From the NCBI GenBank assembly GCA_013003245.1, contig JABDJX010000087.1, positions 1 to 34,307 on the forward strand: DNA of 34,307 nt. The letters are read 5' to 3'. The translations under genes and the position numbers were made by a program. Numbering within the stretch: the first letter of the stretch is position 1; each line of letters starts with the position of its first letter. Source of the DNA: Silicimonas sp. GTDB lineage: Bacteria; Pseudomonadota; Alphaproteobacteria; Rhodobacterales; Rhodobacteraceae. Shown here piece by piece: positions 19,951-31,351 of this stretch. The notes beneath the pieces were generated by a model that saw only the letters and a program-made list of their open reading frames with translations, was not told where the DNA came from and did no database searches.

Positions 19951-21032
19951 ACTGTTTCCCTCGTTCCGATGCGCACCCGAAAATTCGTCAGGACGTCGAA
20001 CGCAAGAAGGAAAAAGAGCAGCATTCCCTGAAACGCTTGGATCGCCGCCGCCGGCAATCCCATCGACGCCTGTGCCGCCTCACCTCCAATATAGGTAAGT
20101 GCCATCAGCAAACCTGCAAGGAGTATGCCAATCGGGTGCAGCCGACCCAGAAACGCCACGATAATCGCCGTAAACCCATAGCCGACGTTGAAATCAATGC
20201 TGATCTGCCCGCTTGGCCCTGCCACCTCAAAAAGGCCGGCCATGCCTGCCAAGGCGCCCGAAAGCCCAAGACAAAACAAGATCAAGCGCGTCGGGTTCAC
20301 ACCGGCAAAGCGTGCCGCCCGCGGGCTCTCGCCCGTCAGACGGATGTTGAACCCCATGATGTGACGGCTCAGCAGAACATAGGCGAAAATAACCGCGACA
20401 AACGCCGCGACAACGCCCCAGTGCATGCCCCAACCCGCGATCAGCTCGTTATTTGCGGCGCTCTCATAATTCCGCAAGTTCCGCGATCCGGGGAAGCCAG
20501 CCCCATCCGGGTTGCGCAAGGGGCCAAGCGCAGCCCAGGCCAGAATTTGCTCCGCCACATAGACCAGCAAAAGCGAGACAAGGATTTCATTGGTGTTGAA
20601 CTTGGTGCGCAAAATGCCCGGGATCATCGCCCAAAGACAGCCACCCAAAGCGCCTGCGATGATCATCAGCGGAAAGATCAGCCAGCGCGCCTCCATCGGA
20701 TAGAACGCCAGACCGACGGCCGCGCCAAAGACCGCGCCCATGATATACTGCCCCTCGGCCCCGATGTTCCAGATGCCCGCCTTGAACCCAAGTGACAGGC
20801 CTATCGCAATCAGAATAAGCGGCCCCGCTTTCACCAAAAGCTGCCCGCGATAATAAAACGCGAACTCGCCAAAGACCGGGTCCCAAAAGATCGTGCGGAT
20901 CGCCACCAACGGGTCTTTGCCCAAAAAAGCGAACAGGAAGCTGCCCGCTACCATCGTCGCCAGCACGGCGACCAATGGGGTGGCCCAGGACCAGGCCGTC
21001 GAAGGCAAGGGGCGTTTTTCAAGCCGGATCAT
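19947..21032 (-). CDS. ABC transporter permease (BMP/nucleoside system)
   Basis: GPLILIAIGLSLGFKAGIWNIGAEGQYIMGAVFGAAVGL; start MIRLEKRPLPS. Confidence 0.93.
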   Translation of the reverse strand: MIRLEKRPLPSTAWSWATPLVAVLATMVAGSFLFAFLGKDPLVAIRTIFWDPVFGEFAFYYRGQLLVKAGPLILIAIGLSLGFKAGIWNIGAEGQYIMGAVFGAAVGLAFYPMEARWLIFPLMIIAGALGGCLWAMIPGILRTKFNTNEILVSLLLVYVAEQILAWAALGPLRNPDGAGFPGSRNLRNYESAANNELIAGWGMHWGVVAAFVAVIFAYVLLSRHIMGFNIRLTGESPRAARFAGVNPTRLILFCLGLSGALAGMAGLFEVAGPSGQISIDFNVGYGFTAIIVAFLGRLHPIGILLAGLLMALTYIGGEAAQASMGLPAAAIQAFQGMLLFFLLAFDVLTNFRVRIGTRETV

Positions 21033-22545
21033 GTGCCACCTCCATGCCGTGGGCACCGCCCATCATGAGTCCAATTTGGTCGATGGTCAGATCGTGCGTT
21101 GGGCGCGGATCACTCAATTTCCCCTCATTTAGTGCCGCAAATTGTGACGCAACCTCCATCAGCTCATCAAGATCCTGACTGATCACCAGCACGGCTGCGC
21201 CACCAGCGGCAAGGTCTAAAAGTGCCTGCCGGATCGCGGCGGCGGCAGAGGCATCAACGCCCCATGTGGGCTGGTTGACCACCAAAACCTCGGGCGCCTG
21301 CAAGATCTCTCGCCCGATGACGAATTTCTGCAGATTGCCACCCGAAAGCGCCCGCGCAGGATTGCCCGAACCGGGCGTGCGCACGTCGAACGCATCAATA
21401 ATCTCGTCAGCAAAGTCGCGCGCCTTGCTCCAGTTGATAAAACTGCGCGACACCATCTTTTTGCGCACCCAACCCGACAAGGCAGCATTTTCGACAAGGC
21501 TCATATCGGGCGCCGCGGCATGTCCAAGCCGCTCTTCAGGTGCTGCCAAAAGGCCGAATGCGCGCCGCGCGTTCGGGCCCAGGTGGCCAACTGGCGATCC
21601 GTGCAACTGCACCGCATCAGGTGACGTCAGCAACTCGCCTGAAAGGGCTGCCAAAAGCTCGTCCTGCCCGTTGCCCGCAACCCCGCCGATGCCTAAAACC
21701 TCACCCTGGCGAATTTCAAGCGAGACGCTCTTTAAAGGCGTGCCAAACGGATTGGGCGACACAGCGCTCAGCCCGTCGATTTTCAGTGCAACTTCCCCAA
21801 GCTCATGCGCGCGCACCGCTGGCGTGGCCAGTTCCGTGCCCACCATCATCTCGGCCAGCTCACGCGCCGTTTTCTCGCGCGGGTCACACGACCCAACAAC
21901 CTTACCCAACCGAAGGATGGTGGCACCGTCACATAAAGCGCGAATTTCCTCGAGTTTGTGACTGATATAAAGGATCGACGTCCCCTCAGCCTGGAGTTTA
22001 CGCAGCGTCTCGAAAAGGATGTCGACCTCTTGCGGGGTCAAGACAGAAGTCGGTTCATCCATGATCAAAAGCTTTGGATCTTGCAGCAAACAGCGGATGA
22101 TTTCCACACGCTGACGCTCGCCCGCTGACAGATCGCCCACCATCTTGGCCGGATCAAGCGGCAGGCCATACGTCTCGCTCACTTCGCGAATGCTGTCCGC
22201 CAGCTCACGCATCGGCGGAGGATTCTCCATGCCCAAGGCCACGTTCTCGGCCACGTCTAACGCCTCGAATAGCGAGAAGTGCTGAAACACCATCGCAATA
22301 CCGGTCTGACGGGCCTCATGCGGGCTCATCGGCGTGTAATTTGCCTCATTAAACCGCATGCCACCCTGGTCCGGGCGCACAAGGCCATAGACCATCTTCA
22401 CCAATGTCGATTTGCCGGCACCATTCTCGCCCAAAAGAGCATGCACTTCGCCGCGTCCCACAGTGAAACTGACATCGTCATTCGCCACAACGCCAGGATA
22501 GGCCTTGCGCAGACCTTCAACCGCCAGAAGCGGCGCGTCGCTCAT
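21019..22545 (-). CDS. ABC transporter ATP-binding protein with two ABC domains (nucleoside/BMP type)
   Basis: Walker A GENGAGKSTLVKMVYGL, LSAGERQRVEIIRCLLQDPKLLIMDEPT; second half GGVAGNGQDELLAAL, LSGGNLQKFVIGREILQAPEVLVVNQPTWGVD. Confidence 0.95.
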   Translation of the reverse strand: MSDAPLLAVEGLRKAYPGVVANDDVSFTVGRGEVHALLGENGAGKSTLVKMVYGLVRPDQGGMRFNEANYTPMSPHEARQTGIAMVFQHFSLFEALDVAENVALGMENPPPMRELADSIREVSETYGLPLDPAKMVGDLSAGERQRVEIIRCLLQDPKLLIMDEPTSVLTPQEVDILFETLRKLQAEGTSILYISHKLEEIRALCDGATILRLGKVVGSCDPREKTARELAEMMVGTELATPAVRAHELGEVALKIDGLSAVSPNPFGTPLKSVSLEIRQGEVLGIGGVAGNGQDELLAALSGELLTSPDAVQLHGSPVGHLGPNARRAFGLLAAPEERLGHAAAPDMSLVENAALSGWVRKKMVSRSFINWSKARDFADEIIDAFDVRTPGSGNPARALSGGNLQKFVIGREILQAPEVLVVNQPTWGVDASAAAAIRQALLDLAAGGAAVLVISQDLDELMEVASQFAALNEGKLSDPRPTHDLTIDQIGLMMGGAHGMEVAHDPA

Positions 22546-23474
22546 GCGCTTTTACTGTCCATATCAGCCCCCCGTACCCCACATCTGACTACCTCAGTGG
22601 CAACGCCCAAGGCAATCGCCTGTGGGTGCTTGCCAAGGCTTGGGTCCCCGATAGGGCACTGGATGCGGTCAATCTGGGTCTGATTATGACCCAAAGCTTT
22701 AAGGCGAGACCGAAACCGCGCCCGCTTGGTTTTCGAACCGATCAGCCCAAGAGTTTCAAAGCTACGGCCAAGAATTCTGTGACAAATCTCAAGGTCCAGC
22801 GCATGCGAATAGGTCAGCACAAAGTGTTCCGCATGATCAGCCGCCAACGAAACAAGATCGGCAGGGTTTTCAGCAATCAGCGGCTCAATATCCCCAGTGT
22901 CTTCAGGAAAACGATCACGCGCGCTATCTGCCCATCTGATCCGAATATCGGGCAATGGCGCCAGGGCGCCCACCAAGGCACGGCCCACATGACCGGCACC
23001 CCACACCCAAATCTCGCGGGTCTGCCTTGATACGGATTCGACCATCCAATCGTCAATGATTGCGGCCGCGGTCAAACCAAGCCCGCAGCGTGCATCAGCA
23101 AGAATGCGCCGGACAGTTATTGGCGGTTCCGTCACACCATTGGGCAACGGTCTTGCCACCACGGCACCTTCTAAAGCCGCTAGCCGAGATTCATCCCAAA
23201 TTTCGGTCAAAACAGTCACTAAACCACCGCAACACTGCCCAAGCGCAGGTCCAAGAGGCAGATGTTCCAGTGTGTTTTCCTTCGCGGACCTCGCCTGCTT
23301 GATCGCATCAAATTCAAGCGCACCGCCCCCGATTGTGCCAATAACATCGTCCTCAGTAACAAGCATCGAAGCCCCAACTTCACGCGGAACTGACCCCTTT
23401 GTGTCGGCCACAACCACGCGGACCACCGGCCCTGATCTGGCCAAGGCGCGCATCTGATCCAACGGAAAACTCAT
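22542..23474 (-). CDS. xdhC: Xanthine dehydrogenase accessory protein XdhC
   Basis: GSVPREVGASMLVTEDDVIGTIGGGALEFDAI, LGQCCGGLVTVLTE, WVWGAGHVGRALVGALAPLP, LGLIGSKTKRARFRSRL. Confidence 0.94.
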   Translation of the reverse strand: MSFPLDQMRALARSGPVVRVVVADTKGSVPREVGASMLVTEDDVIGTIGGGALEFDAIKQARSAKENTLEHLPLGPALGQCCGGLVTVLTEIWDESRLAALEGAVVARPLPNGVTEPPITVRRILADARCGLGLTAAAIIDDWMVESVSRQTREIWVWGAGHVGRALVGALAPLPDIRIRWADSARDRFPEDTGDIEPLIAENPADLVSLAADHAEHFVLTYSHALDLEICHRILGRSFETLGLIGSKTKRARFRSRLKALGHNQTQIDRIQCPIGDPSLGKHPQAIALGVATEVVRCGVRGADMDSKSA

Positions 23475-25813
23475 ACCTGCACCCGCTCTACAGCCGCAAG
23501 AATACGCTCTGGCGTGGCGGGCGCATCAAGCGCCGGGTATTCGGCGCCGCAGGCAGCAACCGCATTGGACAAGGCCATCAAAACCGAAATTCCCAGCATC
23601 AACGGTGGCTCACCCACCGCCTTTGAGCGATAGATCGTCTCTTCCCGGTTTTGTTCGTCCCAAAGCGCCACGTTGAACACATCCGGGCGGTCTGAACAGG
23701 CGGGGACCTTGTAGGTTGACGGCGCGTGGGTGAGCAACCGTCCGCGATCATCCCAAACCAGTTCCTCTGTGGTCAGCCATCCGGCCCCTTGAACATACCC
23801 CCCCTCAATCTGGCCGATATCCAAAGACGGGTTCAGCGAAGCGCCGCAATCATGCAAGATATCCGTCCGCAATATACGGTTCTCACCAGTCAGGGTGTCG
23901 ATCACCACCTCGGTCACAGCCGCACCATAGGCAAAGTAGAAAAACGGACGTCCATGCCCCTTGATCCGGTCCCATTCAACTTTTGGCGTCGCGTAAAAAC
24001 CGGTGGATGAGAGGCTGACGCGGGCCATATAGGCATCTGTGATCACATCGTCGAAGGGCAGTGCTTGCCCGCCGACATGCACCTTCCCGTCCTCAAAACG
24101 CACGTTCTCCGGCGCATCTTGCGCGCGTTCAGCGACAAATTGCGCAAGCCTGTCGCAGATGGTATCGCACGCTGCCTTTACGGCCATCCCGTTTAAATCG
24201 CTGCCAGATGAGGCCGCAGTGGCGGAGGTATTTGGCACCTTGCCCGTGTCCGTCGCGGTGATCTTGACGCGGTCCACCTCTACACCAAAGCGCGCGGCGG
24301 CAACCTGGGCGACTTTCTGGAACAACCCCTGCCCCATTTCCGTGCCGCCATGGTTCATATGGATCGACCCGTCTTGATAGACGTGCACCAAGGCACCTGC
24401 CTGATTTAAGTGGGTCAGCGTAAAGCTGATGCCAAACTTTACAGGGGTAATGGCTATACCTTTTTTCAAGAAATCGTTTTCCGCGTTCCAAGCTGATATG
24501 GCCGTTTTTCGCTCGCAATAGTCACTATTTTTCAGCAATTGCTCTGTCAGATCATCAAGGATAAAATCTTCTACAGGCATCCCGTAGTGCGTGGTTTGCG
24601 GTGCAATATCCTCGACATTGGGAGAGTACTTGCCGCCAAAGCGTTTGCCTTTGCCCGGACCAGCTTTCTCGGACCCGCGATAGTAATTCAGCCGCCGCAC
24701 CTCAGCCGGGTCACGCCCGACAGCATGCGCCACATGATCCAGCACGCGCTCGATCCCAACCATGCCCTGCGGCCCGCCAAATCCACGAAACGCGGTGTTT
24801 GATTGGGTATTCGTGCGCAAACGATGGCTTTCAACCCGCATGTTGGGGATGAAATACGCATTATCCGCGTGCAACATCGCGCGATCAGCAACAGGCAGAG
24901 TCAGGTCCATCGACCATCCTGCGCGGCAAAGCTGAATAAACTCAACGCCGTTCAATCGCCCCTGCGCATCAAAACCAGCGCGGTAGGTGATCCGGAAATC
25001 ATGCCGTTTGCCGGTGATGATCATGTCATCGTCGCGGTCGTACCGCATGGTGCACGACTTGCCTGTCAGTTGCGCTGCGATTGCGCAGGAAACCGCCAAA
25101 GCATTGCCCTGGCTCTCTTTGCCACCAAAACCGCCCCCCATGCGCCGCACTTCGCAGCGCACGGCATTCATGTCTGCGCCCAATGCCTCGGCCACTTTGT
25201 GCTGAATCTCGGTCGGATGCTGTGACGAGGAATAGGCAACCATATCGCCGCCTTCTTGCGGCAATGCGGCGGCGGCCTGTCCTTCAAGGTAAAAATGTTC
25301 CTGCCCGCCGATCTCGATCGACCCTTCCACTTTGCGCGCTGCGGCGGAAATGGCGGCATCCGCATCACCGCGCGCATATATGCGCGGCCCCTCTTCAAAG
25401 CGGCTGTTTGCTTCCAGCGCCTGATCCAGCGTCAGGATCGCGGGCTTTTTGTCATAGGTGATCTTGCCCAATCGCGCCGCCTTACGCGCAGCAAGGTGAC
25501 TTTTCGCAACCACCAGAAAGATCGGTTGCCCAACAAAATGCACCTCATCTTCGGCCAGCAATGGCTCTGGCGACGGCGACGGAGAGACATCGTTGAGGTG
25601 CGGCAGATCATCGGCGGTCAAAACCGCCACAACGCCCGGTGCCTTTCTAACCTTGTCCAGATCAACGGTCGTCAGCGTCCCATGTGCGATCTCCGAGCAC
25701 CCGAAAGCAAGATGCAACGCGCCCGCAGGAAGAGGAATATCGTCAACATATCGCGCCTGTCCGGTCACGTGCAGTTGCGCCGCATCATGCGGCAGGGATT
25801 TTGCGACGCTCAT
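23471..25813 (-). CDS. xdhB: Xanthine dehydrogenase molybdopterin-binding subunit
   Basis: [83 protein letters not shown]. Confidence 0.96.
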   Translation of the reverse strand: MSVAKSLPHDAAQLHVTGQARYVDDIPLPAGALHLAFGCSEIAHGTLTTVDLDKVRKAPGVVAVLTADDLPHLNDVSPSPSPEPLLAEDEVHFVGQPIFLVVAKSHLAARKAARLGKITYDKKPAILTLDQALEANSRFEEGPRIYARGDADAAISAAARKVEGSIEIGGQEHFYLEGQAAAALPQEGGDMVAYSSSQHPTEIQHKVAEALGADMNAVRCEVRRMGGGFGGKESQGNALAVSCAIAAQLTGKSCTMRYDRDDDMIITGKRHDFRITYRAGFDAQGRLNGVEFIQLCRAGWSMDLTLPVADRAMLHADNAYFIPNMRVESHRLRTNTQSNTAFRGFGGPQGMVGIERVLDHVAHAVGRDPAEVRRLNYYRGSEKAGPGKGKRFGGKYSPNVEDIAPQTTHYGMPVEDFILDDLTEQLLKNSDYCERKTAISAWNAENDFLKKGIAITPVKFGISFTLTHLNQAGALVHVYQDGSIHMNHGGTEMGQGLFQKVAQVAAARFGVEVDRVKITATDTGKVPNTSATAASSGSDLNGMAVKAACDTICDRLAQFVAERAQDAPENVRFEDGKVHVGGQALPFDDVITDAYMARVSLSSTGFYATPKVEWDRIKGHGRPFFYFAYGAAVTEVVIDTLTGENRILRTDILHDCGASLNPSLDIGQIEGGYVQGAGWLTTEELVWDDRGRLLTHAPSTYKVPACSDRPDVFNVALWDEQNREETIYRSKAVGEPPLMLGISVLMALSNAVAACGAEYPALDAPATPERILAAVERVQV

Positions 25814-27177
25814 GGGCTCACCTCCAGCACGTTGACCGAAGTGCCGTTCAAATCGTGGAAGTATCGCAAGAGCAGGTTCTGAGCCGTCGCCAGCCGATAA
25901 GACGCACTCGCGCGCATGTCATCCATCGGCGTAAAATCGTCACTAAACCGAGGCATAACGCCCTTAACGGTCTCAATACTCCACAGTTCACCCATCAGAG
26001 CACTCTCAACCGCAGACGCGCGCTTTGGAACACCTGCCATGCCACCAAAGGCGATCCGAGCTGCGGCAACCTTGCCGCCCGTAAGCGTCACGTTAAAACA
26101 CCCGCATACTGCCGAAATGTCCTGATCAAAGCGCTTGGAAATCTTGTAGCATCGCAAGTCAGGCGCTTCTTTCGGGATGGTCACAGCCTCAACAAACTCG
26201 CCCGGTGCGCGATCCTGCTTGCCGTAGTCCAGAAAGAAATCCTCAATCGGCAAGTTACGCTTTTCAGCCCCGTGACGCAGGTGCAACGTCGCCCCCAAAG
26301 CAATCAACGCAGGCGGATTGTCCCCAATCGGTGACCCATTCGCGATGTTGCCGCCAATAGTTGCCGCCTGTCGCACCTGCTCCGAGCCATAGCGGCGCGC
26401 AAGCTCGGCATATGACGAGTGGTGCGTCCTTAGCGTTGGCATAAGTGCTGCCATGGTAACGCCAGCGCCTATCCGAATGCCATCTGATATTACATCGACT
26501 TTCTGCATGTCCCAGCAGCGGTTCAGGAACGCAACATCACCCAACGCACGCAGCTGCTTGGTCACCCAAAGGCCCACATCTGTCGCGCCCGCAATCAGGG
26601 TCGCACTGGGGTGTGCGGCATACCACGAAGCCAATTCATCGGTACTTTCGGGCGCAAAAGCCAATGGCGCAACATCCGGGCAAGTGTCCGCCAGCCAGTC
26701 CGGTATGTCCTCCGCCTCCGCCGCCTCAGCCGCGCGCACAATTGGCGCGTACCCGGTACACCGGCACAAGTTCCCCGCCAAAACGTCGTCATGATCCGTG
26801 CGCCCCGCCATATGCGCCACTGCCATAGAAACAACGAAACCTGGCGTACAAAACCCACACTGGCTGCCGTGATGGTCAACCATCGCCTGCTGTACTGGAT
26901 GAAGCACGCCGTCGGGGTCCGCAATTCCCTCGACGGTACGTACCGCTTTGCCGTGAAGCTGCGGCAGGAACAATATGCAGGCGTTTAAAGCTTTCACGCC
27001 CTGCTCGCTAGCATCAGGCTCTGTCACCATCACCGTACAGGCCCCGCAATCGCCTTCGTTGCAGCCTTCTTTTGTGCCACAAAGACCGCGTTCCTCGCGC
27101 AACCAATCCAGAAGTGTCACCGTCGGGTCGGCGTCCACCTCAACAGTTTCCCCATTCAGAGAAAACGTCACTGTCAT
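25810..27177 (-). CDS. xdhA: Xanthine dehydrogenase small subunit (2Fe-2S + FAD)
   Basis: Two [2Fe-2S] motifs ([27 protein letters not shown]...[12 protein letters not shown]) and FAD domain ([28 protein letters not shown]). Confidence 0.96.
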   Translation of the reverse strand: MTVTFSLNGETVEVDADPTVTLLDWLREERGLCGTKEGCNEGDCGACTVMVTEPDASEQGVKALNACILFLPQLHGKAVRTVEGIADPDGVLHPVQQAMVDHHGSQCGFCTPGFVVSMAVAHMAGRTDHDDVLAGNLCRCTGYAPIVRAAEAAEAEDIPDWLADTCPDVAPLAFAPESTDELASWYAAHPSATLIAGATDVGLWVTKQLRALGDVAFLNRCWDMQKVDVISDGIRIGAGVTMAALMPTLRTHHSSYAELARRYGSEQVRQAATIGGNIANGSPIGDNPPALIALGATLHLRHGAEKRNLPIEDFFLDYGKQDRAPGEFVEAVTIPKEAPDLRCYKISKRFDQDISAVCGCFNVTLTGGKVAAARIAFGGMAGVPKRASAVESALMGELWSIETVKGVMPRFSDDFTPMDDMRASASYRLATAQNLLLRYFHDLNGTSVNVLEVSP

Positions 27178-27375
27178 GAAATAAACTCGGCCGCCTTACC
27201 CGATTGGTCTGATAAGAAACGCGCCGTCGATGCGGCGTAGAGAGCGCGCCTGTTGTCTTCCGTGCCAGCAAAGCCGCTGGCATAAGATTTGGCAAGCTTT
27301 TTGTGATGCAAGACTTCTGCGAAAAAGTGCTAGAGTTTCTCCATTATCCGAGTCTGCCCGAGGGAGAACACTCAC

Positions 27376-28263
27376 ATGAACCGAATGACAGCCAAAGATT
27401 TTGATCAGGAATTGCTAGACCTTTACGACTATTACGCCCACGGAAAAATCACCAAACGCGAGTTTCTGGACCGCGCGGGCAAATTTGCTGTTGGTGGCGT
27501 CACAGCAATTGGGCTTTTGGGTATGCTCAGCCCGAATTACGCGCTCGCTCAGCAAGTATCGTTCAACGACCCTGATATCGTGCCCGAATACATCACCTAC
27601 GCGTCGCCCGGCGGAACCGGCGATGTGCGTGGCTATCTTGTGAAACCCGCAAATGCGCCCGCCAAACTTCCTGCCGTTCTGGTAATTCACGAAAACCGCG
27701 GCCTGAACCCTTACATCGAAGACGTTGCGCGCCGCGTGGCCAAGGCAGGCTTTATGGCCCTTGCGCCCGATGGCCTGACCTCAGTCGGCGGTTATCCGGG
27801 CAATGATTCGGAGGGGCGCGAATTGCAGCGAACCGTGGATCGAACAGAGCTAATGAACGATTTTTTCAATGGGTTCGAACACATCATGTCGCGAGAGGAC
27901 TCAACCGGCAAGTGTGGTGCGGTCGGCTTCTGCTATGGCGGCGGTGTGTGCAACGCTTTGGCTGTGGCCTTCCCCGAGATGGGCGCGTCCGTGCCGTTTT
28001 ATGGACGGCAAGCGGCAGTTGAAGACGTGCCAAAAATCCAGGCGCCCCTTTTGTTGCAATACGGAGAGCTCGACGAACGGATCAACGAAGGCTGGCCTGC
28101 GTATGAAGCAGCATTGCAGGCCAACGATAAGGTCTACGAGGCTCATATCTACGCTGGCGCAAACCACGGCTTTCACAACGATTCAACACCGCGCTATGAC
28201 GAGGCAAACGCAAAACTGGCAGAAGAGCGGACCATAGCCTGGTTTAATCAGTACCTAAGCTAG
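27376..28263 (+). CDS. Dienelactone hydrolase family protein with Tat-like N-terminus
   Basis: [59 protein letters not shown]; nucleophile motif [19 protein letters not shown]. Confidence 0.92.
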   Translation: MNRMTAKDFDQELLDLYDYYAHGKITKREFLDRAGKFAVGGVTAIGLLGMLSPNYALAQQVSFNDPDIVPEYITYASPGGTGDVRGYLVKPANAPAKLPAVLVIHENRGLNPYIEDVARRVAKAGFMALAPDGLTSVGGYPGNDSEGRELQRTVDRTELMNDFFNGFEHIMSREDSTGKCGAVGFCYGGGVCNALAVAFPEMGASVPFYGRQAAVEDVPKIQAPLLLQYGELDERINEGWPAYEAALQANDKVYEAHIYAGANHGFHNDSTPRYDEANAKLAEERTIAWFNQYLS

Positions 28264-29087
28264 GCCCAGGTTGGGTGAAACTTCCCGGCGGGCGACAAGG
28301 TGAACAATTCACACCCGTCGTCCGTCACACCGACCGAGTGTTCAAACTGGGCAGACAGGGACTTATCGCGGGTCACAGCTGTCCAATCGTCTGATAGAAC
28401 TTTGGTTTCCGGCCGCCCCAGATTCACCATCGGCTCAATGGTAAAGAACATGCCGGGCTCTAAAACAGCCCCTGTGCCCGCGCGCCCATAGTGCAGTACA
28501 TTGGGCGGCGCATGAAACACACGGCCCAACCCGTGCCCACAAAAATCGCGCACCACCGACATCCGATGCGCCTCGACATAGGCCTGAATGGCGTGCCCGA
28601 TGTCGCCAAATGTATTCCCCGGCCTCACCGCCTCAATGCCCTTGAAAAGGGCATCATGGGTGACCTGAATCAGCCGCTCGGCCTTGCGCGACAGCTTGCC
28701 AGCGACATACATCCGGCTTGTGTCTCCAAACCAGCCATCGACGATCACGGTAACATCCACATTCAGGATATCACCGTCTTTCAGCTTCTTCTCACCTGGG
28801 ATGCCATGGCACACCACGTGGTTCATGCTGATGCAACTGGCGTGCTGATAGCCTTTGTAGCCGATCGTGGCCGAGGTCGCGCCTGCGTCATCCACCATCT
28901 TGGTAATCGCCGCATCGATTTCACCTGTGGTGGCACCGGGCTCGACAAGCGGCACGATATCGTCCAGAATTTGCGCCGCAAGCTGCCCTGCAACGCGCAT
29001 ACCGGCGAAATCGGCCTTTTCATAAATGCGAATGCCGTCTTTGGTCAGGCGGCCTTTGCTACGTTCATCCACGGAAACAGGTCTCAT
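28260..29087 (-). CDS. map: Type I methionine aminopeptidase
   Basis: [91 protein letters not shown]. Confidence 0.96.
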   Translation of the reverse strand: MRPVSVDERSKGRLTKDGIRIYEKADFAGMRVAGQLAAQILDDIVPLVEPGATTGEIDAAITKMVDDAGATSATIGYKGYQHASCISMNHVVCHGIPGEKKLKDGDILNVDVTVIVDGWFGDTSRMYVAGKLSRKAERLIQVTHDALFKGIEAVRPGNTFGDIGHAIQAYVEAHRMSVVRDFCGHGLGRVFHAPPNVLHYGRAGTGAVLEPGMFFTIEPMVNLGRPETKVLSDDWTAVTRDKSLSAQFEHSVGVTDDGCELFTLSPAGKFHPTWA

Positions 29088-29139
29088 CCATCAGCTTTAG
29101 TCACGGATATAAGCGCAAATGTGCAAAAGTGCCAGAAAG

Positions 29140-29844
29140 CTATTCGATAATCGCGATTGGTTTACCGATGGTCACAGCCTCTGTCGTGATCCTGGTATCG
29201 TAGCAAAGCGCATCGACGCCTGCGTCACGTGCCCGGTCAAAAGCCACGCCATAGGCCGGGTCCAGATCGCGCGCCAAGGCAAACTGGTCGCAGTCAGTGC
29301 GCTGCACGAGGTAAAACATCACCGCGCGATGGCCTTGCCGCACCATGTCTGACAACTCATCCAGATGCTTTGCCCCACGCGCCGTCACACAGTCCGGAAA
29401 CTCGGCAAGCGTGCCCTTTCTCAGCAGATGCACGTTTTTCACTTCCAGATACAGGTCCGGCTTGCCCGCTTCGGTCAGTAAAAAATCGACCCGGCTGTTC
29501 TTGCCGTACTGCACCTCTGCCTTCACGCCGGAATAATCCGCCACCTCACTTACAGCACCTGCGCGCAACGCCTCGCCAACCACACGATTGGGCACGGCAG
29601 TATCAATCCCTGCCATAGCGCCCTCCAACTCGACCAGTCGCCAACCGAATTTCAGCTTTTTCTTCGGATCATCGTTAGGCTCCAGCCAAACCCGCATGCC
29701 CTCATCAGCCAGCCCCAGCATCGCCCCGGGATTGGGGCAATGGGCCGTCACCTCGCGTCCGTCGGATTCAAGCACAACATCGGCCAAAAATCGTTTATAT
29801 CGCCGTATCAGGCGCGCAGGGATCAAAGGCGTTTGAAAGCGCAT
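29140..29844 (-). CDS. sfsA: DNA/RNA nuclease SfsA
   Basis: LIRRYKRFLADVVLESDGREVTAHCPNPGAMLGL; SRVDFLLTEAGKPDLYLEVKNVHLLRKGTLAEFPDCVTARGAKHLDEL. Confidence 0.94.
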   Translation of the reverse strand: MRFQTPLIPARLIRRYKRFLADVVLESDGREVTAHCPNPGAMLGLADEGMRVWLEPNDDPKKKLKFGWRLVELEGAMAGIDTAVPNRVVGEALRAGAVSEVADYSGVKAEVQYGKNSRVDFLLTEAGKPDLYLEVKNVHLLRKGTLAEFPDCVTARGAKHLDELSDMVRQGHRAVMFYLVQRTDCDQFALARDLDPAYGVAFDRARDAGVDALCYDTRITTEAVTIGKPIAIIE

Positions 29845-29891
29845 GCGACGGGGCCTATACCGTGCGCATAAAGGGTACAAGGACGGGCGTT

Positions 29892-30623
29892 ATGGCAAAT
29901 CCAACGGCGGGCATGCTGGTGATCGGTGACGAGATACTCTCGGGCCGCACGCGCGATGCCAATATGTACCATCTGGCCGGATGTCTGACCGAAGTGGGGA
30001 TTGATCTGCAGGAAGCACGCACCGTTTCAGATAACCCCGATGCCATCGTTGACGCCGTCCGCGCTCTTTCGGGCGCCTATGACCAGGTGTTCACCTCTGG
30101 CGGCATTGGGCCCACCCATGACGACATCACCGCCGATTGCGTGGCCACGGCCATGGGGGCCAGCATCGATGTGCGCGAAGATGCCCGCGCCGTTCTGCAG
30201 GCCCATTACGACCGCCAAGGCATCGAGATGAACGAGGCGCGCCTGCGCATGGCCCGCATTCCAGACGGCGCCTGCCTGATCGACAACCCGGTGTCCGCCG
30301 CACCCGGCTTTAGCATCGGCAACGTGCATGTGATGGCGGGCGTTCCAACCATCTTTAAGGCCATGTTAGAGACGCTTTTGCCGTCCTTGACAGGTGGTGA
30401 CCCAGTGATGTCTCGCACTGTGCGTATCCTGCGCGCCGAAGGCGAAATCGCAGGCCCACTGGGGGCTCTTGCGACTGAATTTCCCGGCCTCAGCATCGGG
30501 TCCTACCCCTTTCAGATGGACGGCAGCTTTGGTGCAAACATCGTGTTGCGCGGCACCGATGCGTCGATGATCTCGAAAGCAGCAGACCAGCTTATCGCGG
30601 CCTTCCCGGACTCTATCGGATGA
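29892..30623 (+). CDS. Molybdopterin-binding (MoCF/CinA-N) domain protein
   Basis: AGMLVIGDEILSGRTRDANMYHLAGCLTEVGIDLQEARTVSDN; VFTSGGIGPTHDDITADCVA; alternative GTG start at 29862. Confidence 0.9.
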   Translation: MANPTAGMLVIGDEILSGRTRDANMYHLAGCLTEVGIDLQEARTVSDNPDAIVDAVRALSGAYDQVFTSGGIGPTHDDITADCVATAMGASIDVREDARAVLQAHYDRQGIEMNEARLRMARIPDGACLIDNPVSAAPGFSIGNVHVMAGVPTIFKAMLETLLPSLTGGDPVMSRTVRILRAEGEIAGPLGALATEFPGLSIGSYPFQMDGSFGANIVLRGTDASMISKAADQLIAAFPDSIG

Positions 30624-31351
30624 TGCCATCGCACGATCAGATACTCGCCGCTGTCGACGCCACATGGCCAGCAGCGCAATACTTGGCCAAAGGCCCTTGG
30701 ACATTGCGTGAAGGGCTGGGCGGCGGGCAACGCGTCTCTGCCGCTTCGGCTTTTTGCGACGTAAAAGACGCAGACATCGACATGGCGATTTCGGGGATGC
30801 GCGATCTTGGCCAGCATCCGCTTTTCATGATCCGCCCTCAGGATAAAGAGCTTGATCAACTGCTGGAAAAGCGTGGTTTTACCATCAAGGATCCCGTCAC
30901 AGCCCATGTTGCACCGTTGGCCGACCTGATCGGTGATGTGCCAACTGTTGCCGTCACCCCATCATGGCCGCCGCTGGCCGTCCAACGCGAGATTTGGGCA
31001 AGCACTGGCATCGGCCCTGCGCGCATCAAGGTCATGGAGCGCGTGCAATCTGCCAAAACCACCCACTTGGGGCGCGCGGGCGATGTCCCCGCAGGCACGG
31101 CTTTCACGGGCATCGACAGCGATTTGGCCATGTTGCACGCTTTAGAAGTTCTGCCCGAGCAAAAACGCCAAGGTGTTGGCAAGCATATCATGACGTCTGC
31201 TGCGAATTGGGCCGCAGCCCAGGGCGCACGATGGCTATCTGTGCTTGTCGTCAACTCGAACGCATCGGCAAACGCATTTTACAAGAACATTGGCATGCGC
31301 GACGCTGGCTTCGGCTACCACTATCGCCGCGCGCCAGAGGTGGCCGAATGA
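30620..31351 (+). CDS. GNAT-family N-acetyltransferase
   Basis: C-terminal LHALEVLPEQKRQGVGKHIMTSAANWAAAQGARWLSVLVVNSNASANAFYKNIGMRDAGFGYHYR. Confidence 0.9.
   Translation: MMPSHDQILAAVDATWPAAQYLAKGPWTLREGLGGGQRVSAASAFCDVKDADIDMAISGMRDLGQHPLFMIRPQDKELDQLLEKRGFTIKDPVTAHVAPLADLIGDVPTVAVTPSWPPLAVQREIWASTGIGPARIKVMERVQSAKTTHLGRAGDVPAGTAFTGIDSDLAMLHALEVLPEQKRQGVGKHIMTSAANWAAAQGARWLSVLVVNSNASANAFYKNIGMRDAGFGYHYRRAPEVAE

Noticed and set aside
20037-20795. 252-aa + strand ORF
   Set aside because: Antisense to permease; highly charged, low-complexity shadow translation
25256-26334. Overlapping + strand ORFs (208 and 216 aa)
   Set aside because: Antisense to xdhB/xdhA, which carry clear cofactor motifs
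30964-31347. N-terminal extension of the OmpA ORF
   Set aside because: Overlaps the GNAT gene out of frame; a proper signal peptide starts at 31348 with an ATGA overlap
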